DNA of 64,000 nt from Myxococcales bacterium. Its GTDB lineage: Bacteria > Myxococcota_A > Polyangia > Polyangiales > Ga0077539. Below are positions 27,222 to 36,411 of the stretch, one piece after another. Positions within the stretch are counted from its first letter, which is position 1; each line of letters begins with the position of its first letter. Location of the stretch: the NCBI GenBank assembly GCA_016793325.1, contig JAEUKI010000052.1, positions 806,001 to 870,000 of the forward strand, in the 5' to 3' direction. The position numbers and the translations under genes are program-made. The notes below the pieces were generated by a model. That model worked only from the letters and a program-made list of their open reading frames with translations, was not told the origin of the DNA and made no database searches.

Positions 27222-28495
27222 GAGGCCACCTCGAGCTCGCCGAGCTTCTTGTTCACCGCGGGGGCCTTTGCGGGCGCTGGGCGCACGCACGCACGCGAGA
27301 TCGACAAGAGAATTCCCACGGCGCAGAGGTTGATCACCAGCGACGAGCCTCCGTACGACACCATCGGGAGCGTCAGTCCCTTCGTGGGAAGCAACCCCAT
27401 GGCGACGCCGAGGTTGATGAGCACCTGGAGCGCGAACAGCATGCTGATCCCGAAGGCGACGTACGTCCCGTAGTCGTCACGCGCGCGGAGCGCGATCGAG
27501 ATCCCGCGGTACAGCAAGAACGTGTATCCGCAGAGCAGCGCGATCATCCCGACGAAGCCGAGCTCTTCGCCCACGATCGCCGAGATGAAGTCCGTGTGCG
27601 CTTCGGGCAGAAAGAAGAGCTTCTGCCGCGAGTCGCCGAGGCCGAGCCCGGTCGTTCCACCGGCGCCGAAGCCGAGCAGGGACTCGACGAGCTGATACGA
27701 AATATCGTGGCGGTGAGCCCACGGATCGACGAACGCCTCCCAGCGTCGTCGTCGGTACGCCGTCCCCATCACGAGGTGGTGCGCCACCGGGAGCGCCGCG
27801 ACGATCGCGCCGAGGATGTACCCGCTCTTGGCGCCCGCGACGAACATGAGCCCGAACGTGAGCAGCAAGAGCACCATGCTCGAGCCGAAGTCTGGCTGCT
27901 TGAGACACAAGATCATCAAGAAGCCGGTCATCAACAAGTGCGGCAAGAAGCCGACGGAGAACGTCTTGATCTTCTCTTGCTTCTTGCTCAGCGAGTGCGC
28001 GAGCCAGAGGATGATCACGACCTTCGCGAGCTCCGCGGGCTGCAACGTCACGGGGCCGAACTTGAGCCACCGCGCGGCGCCTCCGCCCGCGCGTCCGAAG
28101 CCCGCGATGACGAGCATGAGCAAGAACACCGTTCCCCCGAGCATCGGGTAGGTGAGCTTGCGAAAAATGCGGTAATCGATGCGCGAAGCGACGGTCATCC
28201 CGGTGATGCCGACGATCGCGAAGCTCGCTTGCCGCAAGAGGTAGTACTGCGCCGACCCGTGCGATCGCGCTGCAAATACAGCGCTCGCCGAGTACACCAT
28301 CACGATCCCGAACGACACGAGCAGCAGCGTCACCGCCAGCAGCGGGACATCGATGGGCCCGCGATACATCGCGCGCTCAGCCGCACGCGCGTCCTCCTTG
28401 GACTCGACGACGGGCTGCTCTTCGACCGCGGCGTTGTCCCCCGGCGGGCGCTCACTGGTCGAGATCCTTCGGTTCGAGGGGGCAGTCGCGCTCAT
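27218..28495 (-). CDS. ftsW: Lipid II polymerase/division protein FtsW (SEDS family)
   Basis: A 425-residue SEDS protein, a septal peptidoglycan glycosyltransferase. About ten transmembrane segments are visible, beginning LLAVTLLLVSFGIVMVYSAS. Family motifs include LKFGPVTLQPAELAKVV, KQPDFGSSMVLLLLT, WAHRHDISYQLVESLLGFG, SRQKLFFLPEAHTDFISAI (the essential PEAHTDF loop) and GLTLPMVSYGGSSLV. An extra hydrophilic N-terminus of about 45 residues precedes the first helix. The ATG at 28495 is used; the frame extends to 28660 but overlaps murD and lacks family character. Overlaps murG by 4 bases. Confidence 0.96.
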   Translation of the reverse strand: MSATAPSNRRISTSERPPGDNAAVEEQPVVESKEDARAAERAMYRGPIDVPLLAVTLLLVSFGIVMVYSASAVFAARSHGSAQYYLLRQASFAIVGITGMTVASRIDYRIFRKLTYPMLGGTVFLLMLVIAGFGRAGGGAARWLKFGPVTLQPAELAKVVIILWLAHSLSKKQEKIKTFSVGFLPHLLMTGFLMILCLKQPDFGSSMVLLLLTFGLMFVAGAKSGYILGAIVAALPVAHHLVMGTAYRRRRWEAFVDPWAHRHDISYQLVESLLGFGAGGTTGLGLGDSRQKLFFLPEAHTDFISAIVGEELGFVGMIALLCGYTFLLYRGISIALRARDDYGTYVAFGISMLFALQVLINLGVAMGLLPTKGLTLPMVSYGGSSLVINLCAVGILLSISRACVRPAPAKAPAVNKKLGELEVAS

Positions 28496-28554
28496 GGCAC
28501 GTCTGCCGTTACACCAACGGACTCGCGTGGATCTAATTCCGTGCGATCGCGCGT

Positions 28555-29946
28555 CTACAGATCTTCCTCTTGCCGCGAGGTTCCGACGAGGGCCTTTACG
28601 GCGGCGCTGAACACACGACCACGCTCTTCGTAGTTTTCGAACATGTCGAGCGATGAACACGCGGGCGCGAGGAGCACCACGTCGCCCTTTCGCGCGCAGC
28701 CACGCGCGATGCGCACCGCGTCGAACATGTCATCCGCGTGGCGCACAGGAACGAGGTCCTCGAGCTGCGCCTTCATGAGCTCGGTCGCCTCGCCGACGAG
28801 CACGAGCGCCCTGCCCTTCTTCTCGAGCAACGGTCGCATCGGGCCGTAGCTCCCGCCCTTGTCTCGCCCGCCCGCGACGAGGACGACACGACGGCCGGGC
28901 TCGACGCCTTCGAGCGCTTTGACGGCGGCCGCGACGTTGGTCGCCTTCGAGTCGTTGAAGTAGCTGATGCCGTCTTCTTCGGCGACGAACTGCATCCGGT
29001 GCGGGAGGCCTTCGAATTTCTCGAGCCCCTCGCGCACGGCGCTCTCGCCAGCGCCGAGCAGTCGCGCGGCGAGGACGGCGGCCATCGCATTCTCGACGTT
29101 GTGCGAGCCGCGGATTTTCAAGAGCGAGCGCGGGTAGCGCGCGCCCCAACGATCGACGATCGAATCGCCGTCGACCCGCACGTCGCCTTGCGGTCCGCCG
29201 TAGGTCTGCACGGGCGCTCCGCCCGCGGAGGCCATCGCCACCATCGCAGGGTCCGTCGCAGGAACGACTGCAAAATCCCTGCTCGTTTGCGACAGAAAGA
29301 TCCGCTGCTTCGCCGACGCGTACGCGGCCAGCGTCCCGTAGCGATCGAGGTGATCGGGGGTCACGTTCAAGAGAACGGCCACGCGAAACGGGACCGTCTT
29401 GGTGCGCTCGAGTTGATAGCTCGAGAGCTCGACGACGAGCGCGCCGCCGTCTTCGGCCGCGGGGGTTCCGACGGCCTCGCTGAGCGGCATTCCGAGGTTG
29501 CCGCCCACGAACGTGGGGACGCCCGAGGCCTTTACGATCTCGCCGATCAGCGTGGTGACCGTGCTCTTCCCGTTCGTTCCCGTCACGGCGATGTACTCGC
29601 CCTTGATGAACCAAGAGGCGAACTCGATCTCGCTGACGACGTCGACCCCTGCTTTTTCAGCGGCGTCGACGGCTTCGAGCTTCGGGACGCCCGGCGACAA
29701 CACGATCACGTCGCTCTCGAGCAACGTCTGCGCTTTGTGTCCGCCGAGCTCCGGGCGAATGCCGTCGCGCGCGAGCTCGAGGACCTTGTCGTCGCCGAGC
29801 TCGACGGCGTCGCGCTTGTCTTGCATCACGACTTCGCGCGCGCCCATCTTCATCGCGAGCTTCGCCGCGGCCGCCCCCGAGCGACCGAAGCCGATGACCG
29901 CGACCCGTTTTCCATCGATCGAACGTTGCATGGAGCGAAGAGACAT
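28555..29946 (-). CDS. murD: UDP-MurNAc-L-Ala--D-Glu ligase
   Basis: A 463-residue Mur ligase adding D-glutamate. Features: N-terminal Rossmann VAVIGFGRSGAAAAKLA, LSPGVPKL, ATP loop GTNGKSTVT (123-131), LNVTPDHLDRYGTLAAYASA, RMQFVAEEDGISYFNDSKAT (DSKATN is a MurD hallmark), LVAGGRDKG and LLAPACSSLDMFENYEERG. An ATG five codons downstream (29931) starts closer to the domain and is an alternative; neither has a clear Shine-Dalgarno sequence. Lies 51 bp after mraY and 59 bp before ftsW. Confidence 0.97.
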   Translation of the reverse strand: MSLRSMQRSIDGKRVAVIGFGRSGAAAAKLAMKMGAREVVMQDKRDAVELGDDKVLELARDGIRPELGGHKAQTLLESDVIVLSPGVPKLEAVDAAEKAGVDVVSEIEFASWFIKGEYIAVTGTNGKSTVTTLIGEIVKASGVPTFVGGNLGMPLSEAVGTPAAEDGGALVVELSSYQLERTKTVPFRVAVLLNVTPDHLDRYGTLAAYASAKQRIFLSQTSRDFAVVPATDPAMVAMASAGGAPVQTYGGPQGDVRVDGDSIVDRWGARYPRSLLKIRGSHNVENAMAAVLAARLLGAGESAVREGLEKFEGLPHRMQFVAEEDGISYFNDSKATNVAAAVKALEGVEPGRRVVLVAGGRDKGGSYGPMRPLLEKKGRALVLVGEATELMKAQLEDLVPVRHADDMFDAVRIARGCARKGDVVLLAPACSSLDMFENYEERGRVFSAAVKALVGTSRQEEDL

Positions 29947-29997
29947 CTACCGCGAAACGCGGGGTCGAGTCAGCGGTGACTATCTTCGCTGCGACGG

Positions 29998-31203
29998 TCA
30001 GCGGAGCTTGAGCGAGCTCAACGCCACGAGCGCGAGGATGATCTGCACCACCCAAAACCGCACGATCACCCGCGGTTCGGGCCAACCCTTCTTCTCGAAG
30101 TGATGGTGAATCGGGGCCATCAAGAACACGCGTTTCTTGCCCTTGGTGATCTTGAACACCGACACCTGCACGATCACCGAGACCATCTCGACCACAAAAA
30201 TCCCGCCGAGCAGGATCGAGAGGAGCTCGTTCTTCGTGAGCACCGCGAGCGTTCCGATCCCGCCGCCCAGCGAGAGCGACCCGACGTCACCCATGAACAG
30301 CTGCGCAGGGTACGTGTTGAACCACAAGAACCCCACGCCCGCGCCGATCATCGCACCGCAGTAGATCGCGAGCTCGCCTGTGCTCATCAGCGGCGGCAGG
30401 TCCAGGTACTCGCTGAGTCGAAACACTGCTGTGGGCCGCGCGAGCTCCGCCGCGACCGCAGGCGAGACGTGCAAGTGCTTCGCGAGCACCGAGCCCGCGA
30501 TCGCGAGACCCGTGATGTACGCGAACACGAGGTAGGTCCCCGCGTTGATCATCACGGGGCCGATCGCGAGCCCGTCGAGGCCGTCCGTGAAGTTCACCGC
30601 GTTGGCGATCGCCACCACCGCGAGGACGGCGAAGATCACGTACACCCACGCGGGCAACACGATGTGGTGCTTGCTGAACGCCGCGAACGGCAGCGCGAGC
30701 TTGTGCCGCACCGCGAGCCAGTCCGCAGGCAGCCCCGCGCGACCCGCGAACAAGTAGCCGAACACGCCCCCCGAGATCCCGAACTCGAGCAGCAGCCGCG
30801 CGCGCGCGCTCAAGCCTCCCGAGGCGTTTTGCTTGAATTTCGCGTAGTCGTCCGCGAACCCCACGCAGCCGAAGAGCACCGTGATCGTGACCACGGCCCA
30901 CACGAACGCGTTGTTGGGATCCGCCCAGAGGACCGTCGACGTGATCATCGCGAGGAGGATCAGCGAGCCGCCCATCGTCGGGGTTCCGCGCTTTTGCAGG
31001 TGGGATTCGGGTCCGTCGTTGCGCACGACTTGGCCGAACTTGTTCTTCTGGAGCGTGCGGATGAACCACGGCCCCAAGAAGAACGCGATGACCATCCCTG
31101 TGATCGTCGCGGCGATCACCCGAAACGGGATGTATCGAACGACGTTGAGAAACCCCAACCAAGGGGCCTTGTTTCGCAGACCGAAGAGCAACTGGTAGAG
31201 CAC
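29998..31203 (-). CDS. mraY: Phospho-MurNAc-pentapeptide transferase (lipid I synthase)
   Basis: A 401-residue polytopic membrane enzyme that attaches phospho-MurNAc-pentapeptide to undecaprenyl phosphate. Motifs: RGTPTMGGSLIL, FADDYAKF (Asp pair), NAVNFTDGLDGLAIG, FLWFNTYPAQLFMGDVGSLS and FLMAPIHHHFEKKGWPEPRV (the HHH motif). About ten hydrophobic segments are visible. Start is a GTG preceded by GGAGG at five bases. Forty-three bases separate it from murF. Confidence 0.97.
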   Translation of the reverse strand: MLYQLLFGLRNKAPWLGFLNVVRYIPFRVIAATITGMVIAFFLGPWFIRTLQKNKFGQVVRNDGPESHLQKRGTPTMGGSLILLAMITSTVLWADPNNAFVWAVVTITVLFGCVGFADDYAKFKQNASGGLSARARLLLEFGISGGVFGYLFAGRAGLPADWLAVRHKLALPFAAFSKHHIVLPAWVYVIFAVLAVVAIANAVNFTDGLDGLAIGPVMINAGTYLVFAYITGLAIAGSVLAKHLHVSPAVAAELARPTAVFRLSEYLDLPPLMSTGELAIYCGAMIGAGVGFLWFNTYPAQLFMGDVGSLSLGGGIGTLAVLTKNELLSILLGGIFVVEMVSVIVQVSVFKITKGKKRVFLMAPIHHHFEKKGWPEPRVIVRFWVVQIILALVALSSLKLR

Positions 31204-31246
31204 GCTGTCCTCCGAAAAGACCTTTCGTTCGCTGACCGATCGCCCC

Positions 31247-32731
31247 TCAGACCACCGACGACACCGTCGTCACGTTCGCGCAGAGCGCCGCGACGGCGCG
31301 CTCCATCCGAATGCCTCGCGAGCCCTTGATGAGCACGACGTCCTTCGCGCTCACGCGAGGCTGCGCCCATTCGGCCGCGTCCTCGGGCGCTCGTACGCAC
31401 AACACATCGTCGCTCGTTCGCGAGGAAAATGCCTCACCGAACAACGGTCCCACGACCGCGACGCTCTTCGGCGCGCGCGCGACGAGGTAGTCCCGCACCT
31501 CCGCGTGCAGCTCCGTGGCGAGCTCTCCGAGCTCGAGCATGTCGCCGAGCAACACGTGCAGCGCTCCGCCGCGCAGCTTGGCGAGCTCGTACGCCGCGTC
31601 GATCGAGGCCTTCACTGACCGGGGATTCGCGTTGTACGTGTCGTCGATCACCATCGCGCCCGAGCTCAACGACACCGGAACGAGCCTCCCCGCCACGGGC
31701 ATCACCGACTCGAACGCCTTCGCCGCGCGCGCGATCTCGTCGTGATCCGCGGGCCGACCCAAGAGGGCCAACGTCGCCGCGAGCGCCGCGGCACAGTCGA
31801 TCGCGGGTCCCGGCCCGAGCAGCCCGAGCTCGATCGCGCACTCGATCGGCTTTCGTGTCTCGGTCAGCGCGCCGCTCACGCGGAGCACCAGCGCGCTGCG
31901 CCCGTCCGCCGTGGGCGCCCGCGAGACGAGCCGAACGTCCGCGCGATCGCCCTCTCCGAAGGTCAACCGACGCGCGCGCGACGGAGCGCGATGAATCTGC
32001 GAGTACGAGTACGGCTCTTCGAGGTTGCCCACGACCGCGGACGTCGCGAGGTCGCGCGTCGCGGCGAAGAGCGCGCCCTCTTCTTCGGCGACGGCCTCGA
32101 GGGTCTTGAGCCCTTCGGTGTGCTCGTTGTCGACGTTGAGCACGAGCGCGACGTCGGGCTCGACGATCGCCCCGAGCTTGGCGATTTCGCCGGGCGCGTT
32201 GGTCCCCACTTCGATCACGAGCGCGCGATGCGACGGAGCGACCGTGAGCAGCGTCATGGGCGCGCCGATGAGGTTGTTGAGGTTGCCCTTGGTCGCGAGC
32301 GTCTCGCCGAAGAGCGCAGCGACCGAGCGCGAGGCGAGCTCTTTGGTCGTGGTCTTTCCCGCGGCGCCGCCGATCGCGAGCACGGGGAGCACGCGCGAGG
32401 TGCGTTCGCGACGAAGGGCAGTGCGCGCGATGATTCCCAGGGCTGCGAGCGTGTCGTCGACGCGGACACACGGGACGTCGGACACGGCCGCGTCGCGGGC
32501 GACGATCGCGGCCGCGGCGCCGAGCTCGAGGGCCTTGGCGACGAACGCGTGCCCATCGACGCGCTCGCCGCGCAGCGCGACGAAGAGAGAGCCCTTGGTG
32601 ATCGTCCTCGTGTCCGTGCTCACGCCGCGAACGACCTGCGTCGCGTCCGCGCCGTGCAGCGAACCACCGCACACGTCGGCGATCAGCCCGAGCGTGAACT
32701 CGCATTGGTTCGTGGGAATCGCCGTCGCCAT
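31247..32731 (-). CDS. murF: UDP-MurNAc-tripeptide--D-Ala-D-Ala ligase
   Basis: A 494-residue Mur ligase that adds D-Ala-D-Ala. Domain 1 contains GVSTDTRTITKGSLFVALRG; the ATP loop is GGAAGKTTTK (121-130), where the usual Gly-Asn of GxNGKTT is Ala-Ala, a substitution worth noting. Then LVIEVGTNAPGEIAKL, LNVDNEHTEGL, VIDDTYNANPRSVKA (MurF hallmark DxYNANP) and LLGDMLELGELATELH. AGGAG lies 11 bases upstream of ATG 32731, fixing that start over the one at 32794. It is the first gene of the murF-mraY-murD-ftsW-murG run, downstream of the accessory island. Confidence 0.96.
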   Translation of the reverse strand: MATAIPTNQCEFTLGLIADVCGGSLHGADATQVVRGVSTDTRTITKGSLFVALRGERVDGHAFVAKALELGAAAAIVARDAAVSDVPCVRVDDTLAALGIIARTALRRERTSRVLPVLAIGGAAGKTTTKELASRSVAALFGETLATKGNLNNLIGAPMTLLTVAPSHRALVIEVGTNAPGEIAKLGAIVEPDVALVLNVDNEHTEGLKTLEAVAEEEGALFAATRDLATSAVVGNLEEPYSYSQIHRAPSRARRLTFGEGDRADVRLVSRAPTADGRSALVLRVSGALTETRKPIECAIELGLLGPGPAIDCAAALAATLALLGRPADHDEIARAAKAFESVMPVAGRLVPVSLSSGAMVIDDTYNANPRSVKASIDAAYELAKLRGGALHVLLGDMLELGELATELHAEVRDYLVARAPKSVAVVGPLFGEAFSSRTSDDVLCVRAPEDAAEWAQPRVSAKDVVLIKGSRGIRMERAVAALCANVTTVSSVV

Positions 32732-33023
32732 CGAAAACTCAGCTCCTGCCGCAGCGCCGTCCGCGAGTGGACGAAACGCCGCACCGCTTCCCATGCGCTA
32801 GCCGAGGGCAAAAGCGCAAGTACGCAGCGAACTTGCGCAACGCCGGGAGGCGTGCGGGGTATTCCGGCTGGAGCTCCGTGGTGGAGTGGGCCCACGCGAG
32901 AGAGGTCGAGTGGCGCAGTGGGTTCGAGCTACGCCGTCCGAGATATCGGAGCTCGTGTCGTACGTCCGCTGAAATCACGCTGATTCGACGCGCGGTCGAT
33001 GAAGCTGCAGCGTCTCGGTGGAC
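32732..33023. other. Intergenic region upstream of murF
   Basis: About 290 bp between murF and the small zinc-ribbon gene, both on the minus strand. It must carry whatever promoter drives the murF operon if the island is not read through. I see no clear -35/-10, repeat or hairpin. A stretch at about 32870-32935 looks superficially like tRNA D- and T-arms but does not fold as a tRNA. Confidence 0.4.
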
Positions 33024-33359
33024 TCACACTTCATCGTCGAAGTCATCGATCACAAACACGCCTTCTGGCAACTCGAGCCCCCAGTACCGCACCGACCGCA
33101 GCCGGCCCCCGCGGAGTTCGACGATTGCGTAGCTTCCGGCGTAGCACGTCTGGCACTGAGCCAAGCCGAACGCGAGCGACGGCGTGATCACAAATGAGCG
33201 CGTTGGCGAAGGTTGTTTGATGAGGGGTACAGCTTCGCCAATCTCGACAAAGTTGCTGCGGCCCACTGGGCGCGTGAACTCGAGATCGACAAAGTGCTCC
33301 GTGTCGCAACCGCACCGGGCACAAGGAAGATTCGCGATCGTGTAGTCGGGCATAGTCAT
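33024..33359 (-). CDS. Small protein with two CxxC pairs (zinc-ribbon-like)
   Basis: A 111-residue protein of unknown function. Two Cys pairs, CARC near the N-terminus and CQTC in the middle, would suit a four-Cys zinc site; between them is a beta-rich segment. The C-terminus is acidic (VFVIDDFDDEV). The ATG at 33359 has GGAG 12 bases upstream; another ATG two codons later is possible. It belongs to the accessory island that splits murE from murF and has no evident functional link to its neighbours. Confidence 0.65.
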   Translation of the reverse strand: MTMPDYTIANLPCARCGCDTEHFVDLEFTRPVGRSNFVEIGEAVPLIKQPSPTRSFVITPSLAFGLAQCQTCYAGSYAIVELRGGRLRSVRYWGLELPEGVFVIDDFDDEV

Positions 33360-33471
33360 GGCGAAACGAGGCTCCGAAGTGCATTCACAACGACGCAAAG
33401 ACTCGCGCGACGTGGGGCTGTGCGTCGTGCGCGAGACGTCGCACGGTATGTTCTGAATCCAGGAGTGCGAG

Positions 33472-34671
33472 GTGGAGTCTGCTCACACGGTGCGGTTGCG
33501 GATCGCGGTGCTCGCGACCCTGGCTAGTGGCTTCACTGTGTTCGTGCGTCAACCCGTCGTCGCACGTGCTCAGTCGCTTACGGCAACGCGCGCGACGATG
33601 ACCGACGGAGGGCACGCCGACGCGAGCGCCGCCGTCGCGACACCCGCCATCAGGTTCACCGCGCTGTACTCGAGCATCGGCCGCTCGCTCGACACGTTTT
33701 GCGCCATCGATTCGCAACGCCGCAGCGTCTGCTGGAACGACGACCACTGGAGCAATCGGGTGTCTGCCCCAGCGATTTCTGCGCAGCGGGCGGCGGTCGA
33801 GTTCACGGGCGGCCGGCCGATTGCGGTCACGAGCGCCTCGATCGAGTTTGTTTCTTGGCACCTCGGTCAGTCGCCCGGCGACGTCGACTCACCGACCATG
33901 TCCGCGCAGCAGCTCGGGCTCGGCGACGTGATCGGCGCGTTCGAAGCGGACGCGTCCGTCCTCGCCTGGGCAACGGACGGACGGTGGGCGCTCGTCAACC
34001 TCGGCTGGCGCTTCACAAACGATTCGCTCCCTCGCGCGCGTCGAGCGCGAGGCGCGGCTCGCCTCTGGCCCGGAAGCTCGCGGCTCCGTGTTCGTGCAAT
34101 GGCGATGAGCGCGAACGATGTGTGCGCGATCGAGGGTGACGACTTGAATTGTTGGCCACGAACGGACCCGAACGACCTCTTTCCCGGTCGTCTGAGTCGT
34201 CGCGTGCATGCCTTGCGACTGCCGGCGCCACCGCAGCAGCTCGCAGCGTCGGACTCGACGTTCTGCGCACGCACTACGCGCGGAGTATTCTGTTGGGGAG
34301 ACGGCCGCGCGGGCACGTTGGGCAACGGAGCGTGCAGCTCGTCGACGGTGCCGGTCGAAGTGCGGGGGCTTCCATCGGGCATCGTGGATGTCGTCGGGCG
34401 TCGCGGGTACTTCTGCGCGATCGACGGGCAGCAGCGTGCGTGGTGCTGGGGATCACTCGGGTGCAGCACCGATCCGCGTCGAAGTGGCTGTCGCGTAAGC
34501 GCCGCGACACCGATGCACGACGATCGCCTCGGGAGCGCGCGCTCGATCGCGATCGGTTGCTTCACGACGTGCGCGTTGCAGAGCGACGGGAGCATCCGGT
34601 GCGCGGTCGGCTACGTTCCGCGCTCGCGGTTCGAGCAAGCGAGCGAAGTGTTGGTGATTCGACCTCCGTAG
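33472..34671 (+). CDS. Exported RCC1-repeat-like protein
   Basis: A 399-residue secreted protein. An N-terminal signal peptide (RLRIAVLATLASGFTVFV, cleavage near ARAQ) is followed by several RCC1/Cys-rich propeller units of the form C-A-[IR]-x(5-8)-[VL]-x-C-W: FCAIDSQRRSVCWNDD, VCAIEGDDLNCWPR, FCARTTRGVFCWGDGRAGTL, FCAIDGQQRAWCWGSLGC and TCALQSDGSIRCAVG. The paired Cys residues suggest disulfides outside the cytoplasm. The GTG start is backed by AGGAG six bases upstream. Such proteins are common in Polyangia, function unknown. It lies in the accessory island and converges on the TPR gene. Confidence 0.85.
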   Translation: MESAHTVRLRIAVLATLASGFTVFVRQPVVARAQSLTATRATMTDGGHADASAAVATPAIRFTALYSSIGRSLDTFCAIDSQRRSVCWNDDHWSNRVSAPAISAQRAAVEFTGGRPIAVTSASIEFVSWHLGQSPGDVDSPTMSAQQLGLGDVIGAFEADASVLAWATDGRWALVNLGWRFTNDSLPRARRARGAARLWPGSSRLRVRAMAMSANDVCAIEGDDLNCWPRTDPNDLFPGRLSRRVHALRLPAPPQQLAASDSTFCARTTRGVFCWGDGRAGTLGNGACSSSTVPVEVRGLPSGIVDVVGRRGYFCAIDGQQRAWCWGSLGCSTDPRRSGCRVSAATPMHDDRLGSARSIAIGCFTTCALQSDGSIRCAVGYVPRSRFEQASEVLVIRPP

Positions 34672-34809
34672 CGGCGCGCCTGCAGCGTTTGCTCTCGCCA
34701 ACTGCCTGTTGTGGAGTGTCGCGGACATCGTTCGCGCACCACGCTCGGCCATCGGCGAACACGATGCTTGGCCTGCCTTGCATCTCCGAAGCGCTACGAC
34801 CTGCGTCGC

Positions 34810-35832
34810 TTACAAGTCCCGTCCCTCTGCCGCGCGAACGCGACGCCACGCTCGCTGCAACCGCCGCTCGTACGCGCGCCGCAATGACCCACGGACGTGC
34901 TTCGCGCTCCGCAGCGCCCACGCGACCTCCATCAGGTGAAAGTACGCGTCAGCGAACTTTCGCTCGTGCATCGCGCGGTACGCGCACCCGACCCATCGAT
35001 TCAACGCGTCCTTCAGCGAGCGCCACGACGAGCGCTGCTCGATTCGTTCGTGCACGACGAGCATCGCGAGCTTGTAGCTCGCCTTCTTGTTGCCGCGCAT
35101 CGCGTCGACGGCGATCTGCACGGCACGATCGGACTCCCCGCGGCGCGATGCGAGCCTCGCTTGCCGCAGCGCGAGCGATGAACGAGGTCCCTTCGATGCA
35201 GCGGCACGGTCGATCCATGACGCAGCTTCGGAGAGGAGCTCGGGCGCACGCGTTCGATCGTGCTGCGACAGCAAGGTGTCCGCGAGCTCCAACATCAGCG
35301 CGCGATCGCTCGGGCGAGCTTCGAGCGCTGCACGCGCGTATTCGACAGCGGTTGCACTCGACCCGTGCACGCCCTCGATCGCGGACAAGCGTGACCAAAC
35401 GCCAGCGTTCCGCGGCTCGAGCTGCGCTGCCTGTCGAAGGGCCGGGGCAGCTCGTTCGAAGTCTGCCGCAGAGCAGAGGAGCACCGCGGCATCGACGATC
35501 ACCTTGGGCGCTTGGCTCGTGTCGAGCGCGAGGCGCGCGAGCTGGCTCGCCACCTTCGCGTCTCCGCTCCGCAGCGCGTCATTGCCTGCGTCGAGCAAGA
35601 GCTTCGCCTTCTCCTCACCAGCGAATTCAGAGGCGAATCGAAGCGCCGCGCTCGAGGCTGCGTAGCGCTCGCTCGCTCGAAACTGCGCCGCGAAGTGCTG
35701 CCACTGCTCCGGCGAGTACCGCGATCCGGTACGCTGGAATGCGAAGTACGCGTCTTCGTGTCGAACCGCGCGAAGCGCGATCGTCCAGAGCGTTGTCGTG
35801 ATCGGGTCGTTCGCGCAGTCCATCGATGTCAT
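34810..35832 (-). CDS. TPR-like helical repeat protein
   Basis: About 340 residues. The body is Ala/Arg/Leu-rich helix pairs with TPR spacing, for example DFERAAPALRQAAQLEPRNA, SSATAVEYARAALEARPSD and SDRAVQIAVDAMRGNKKAS. No catalytic motif, signal peptide or membrane segment is visible. ATG 35832 (MTSMDCANDP) is chosen; the same frame stays open to an ATG at 36084, through the 42-bp repeat array, giving an 84-residue extension of low-complexity [IV]-[DN]-R-P units that does not look like protein. Probably a scaffold; partners unknown. Member of the accessory island. Confidence 0.72.
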   Translation of the reverse strand: MTSMDCANDPITTTLWTIALRAVRHEDAYFAFQRTGSRYSPEQWQHFAAQFRASERYAASSAALRFASEFAGEEKAKLLLDAGNDALRSGDAKVASQLARLALDTSQAPKVIVDAAVLLCSAADFERAAPALRQAAQLEPRNAGVWSRLSAIEGVHGSSATAVEYARAALEARPSDRALMLELADTLLSQHDRTRAPELLSEAASWIDRAAASKGPRSSLALRQARLASRRGESDRAVQIAVDAMRGNKKASYKLAMLVVHERIEQRSSWRSLKDALNRWVGCAYRAMHERKFADAYFHLMEVAWALRSAKHVRGSLRRAYERRLQRAWRRVRAAEGRDL

Positions 35833-35883
35833 TCGGGGTTCCCGTTCGGGACCGCCAACGCTAGCGCACCGCGCTGCGCGCGC

Positions 35884-36158
35884 TTTCGATCGACGGACTG
35901 GGGCGAACGAGTCATCGCCCTCGATCTCCGGTCGATTGACCGGAACGGAGCAAGACCAGCGCGAGGCTCCCGGTCGATCGACCGCCGCCGAGCGCGCTGA
36001 ACGGGACGTCGCCGGTCGATTGATCAGCCCGAAGCACTCCCACCCACGACCTCGTTGGTCGATTGATCGAGCGGCAGCCACCATCGCGCTCCGTCACCGG
36101 TCGATCGATCGGGCATCGAGCACCGTGACCCATGTTGTCGCAGTCGATCGACCGCGCC
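35884..36158. repeat. Array of near-palindromic GGTCGATYGAYC sites at 42-43 bp spacing
   Basis: Six clear copies of a 12-16 bp near-palindrome have GTCGAT cores beginning at 35931, 35973, 36015, 36058, 36100 and 36143, so steps are 42, 42, 43, 42 and 43 bases. A weaker copy (TTCGATCGACGG) has its equivalent base at 35886, 45 before the first. Copies are CCGGTCGATTGACCGG, CGGTCGATCGACCG, CCGGTCGATTGATC, TTGGTCGATTGATCGAG, CCGGTCGATCGATCGG and CAGTCGATCGACCG. The sequences between them are unrelated to each other. A spacing of about four helical turns would put every site on one face of the DNA, as in an operator or iteron array. It lies directly upstream of the TPR gene. The copies are too short and variable for a CRISPR. 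Confidence 0.8.
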
Positions 36159-36411
36159 CGCGTGATCGCCACCGCGATCGGGCGAACGCATCACTGGAGC
36201 GCCTGCACCTCGACCACTCGGCCCCGAGTCGTCCGTCTGCTCGACCACAGCGTCAGAGCTCTGGAGCGCGACCCCAGAGCGCGCCTCGCTCGCTCGTCGA
36301 TCGACTCTCGGAAAACGAGGATGGCTTGTTGTTGCTCGCGGTGCTGAGAAATGCGCGACGGCGAGCCTGAAGTTCTCGATTCACCTCGCCACGTCCATTG
36401 CCTGCGCATGA
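36159..36411. other. Non-coding stretch between the repeat array and the inverted repeat
   Basis: About 250 bp without a convincing gene. One further GTCGATCGAC palindrome is present at 36296-36305 but is out of phase with the array (153 bases from the last copy). Nothing else recognised. Confidence 0.5.

Noticed and set aside
32870..32935. tRNA-like stretch upstream of murF (D-arm-like GAGCTCCGTGGTGGAGTGG and T-arm-like GTGGGTTCGAGCTACGC)
   Set aside because: No 7-bp acceptor stem can be paired and the T-stem does not close, so it is not a tRNA. A relic of a tRNA or attachment site is possible but cannot be supported.
35833..36084. N-terminal extension of the TPR protein through the repeat array, giving 14-residue [IV]-[DN]-R-P units
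   Set aside because: Spacings of 43 bases elsewhere in the array break the frame, and the extension lacks normal protein composition; the repeats are better seen as DNA sites.
35884..36158. CRISPR-like repeat-spacer pattern
   Set aside because: Repeat units are only 12-16 bp, imperfect, and no cas genes are present. It is kept as a phased palindrome array.
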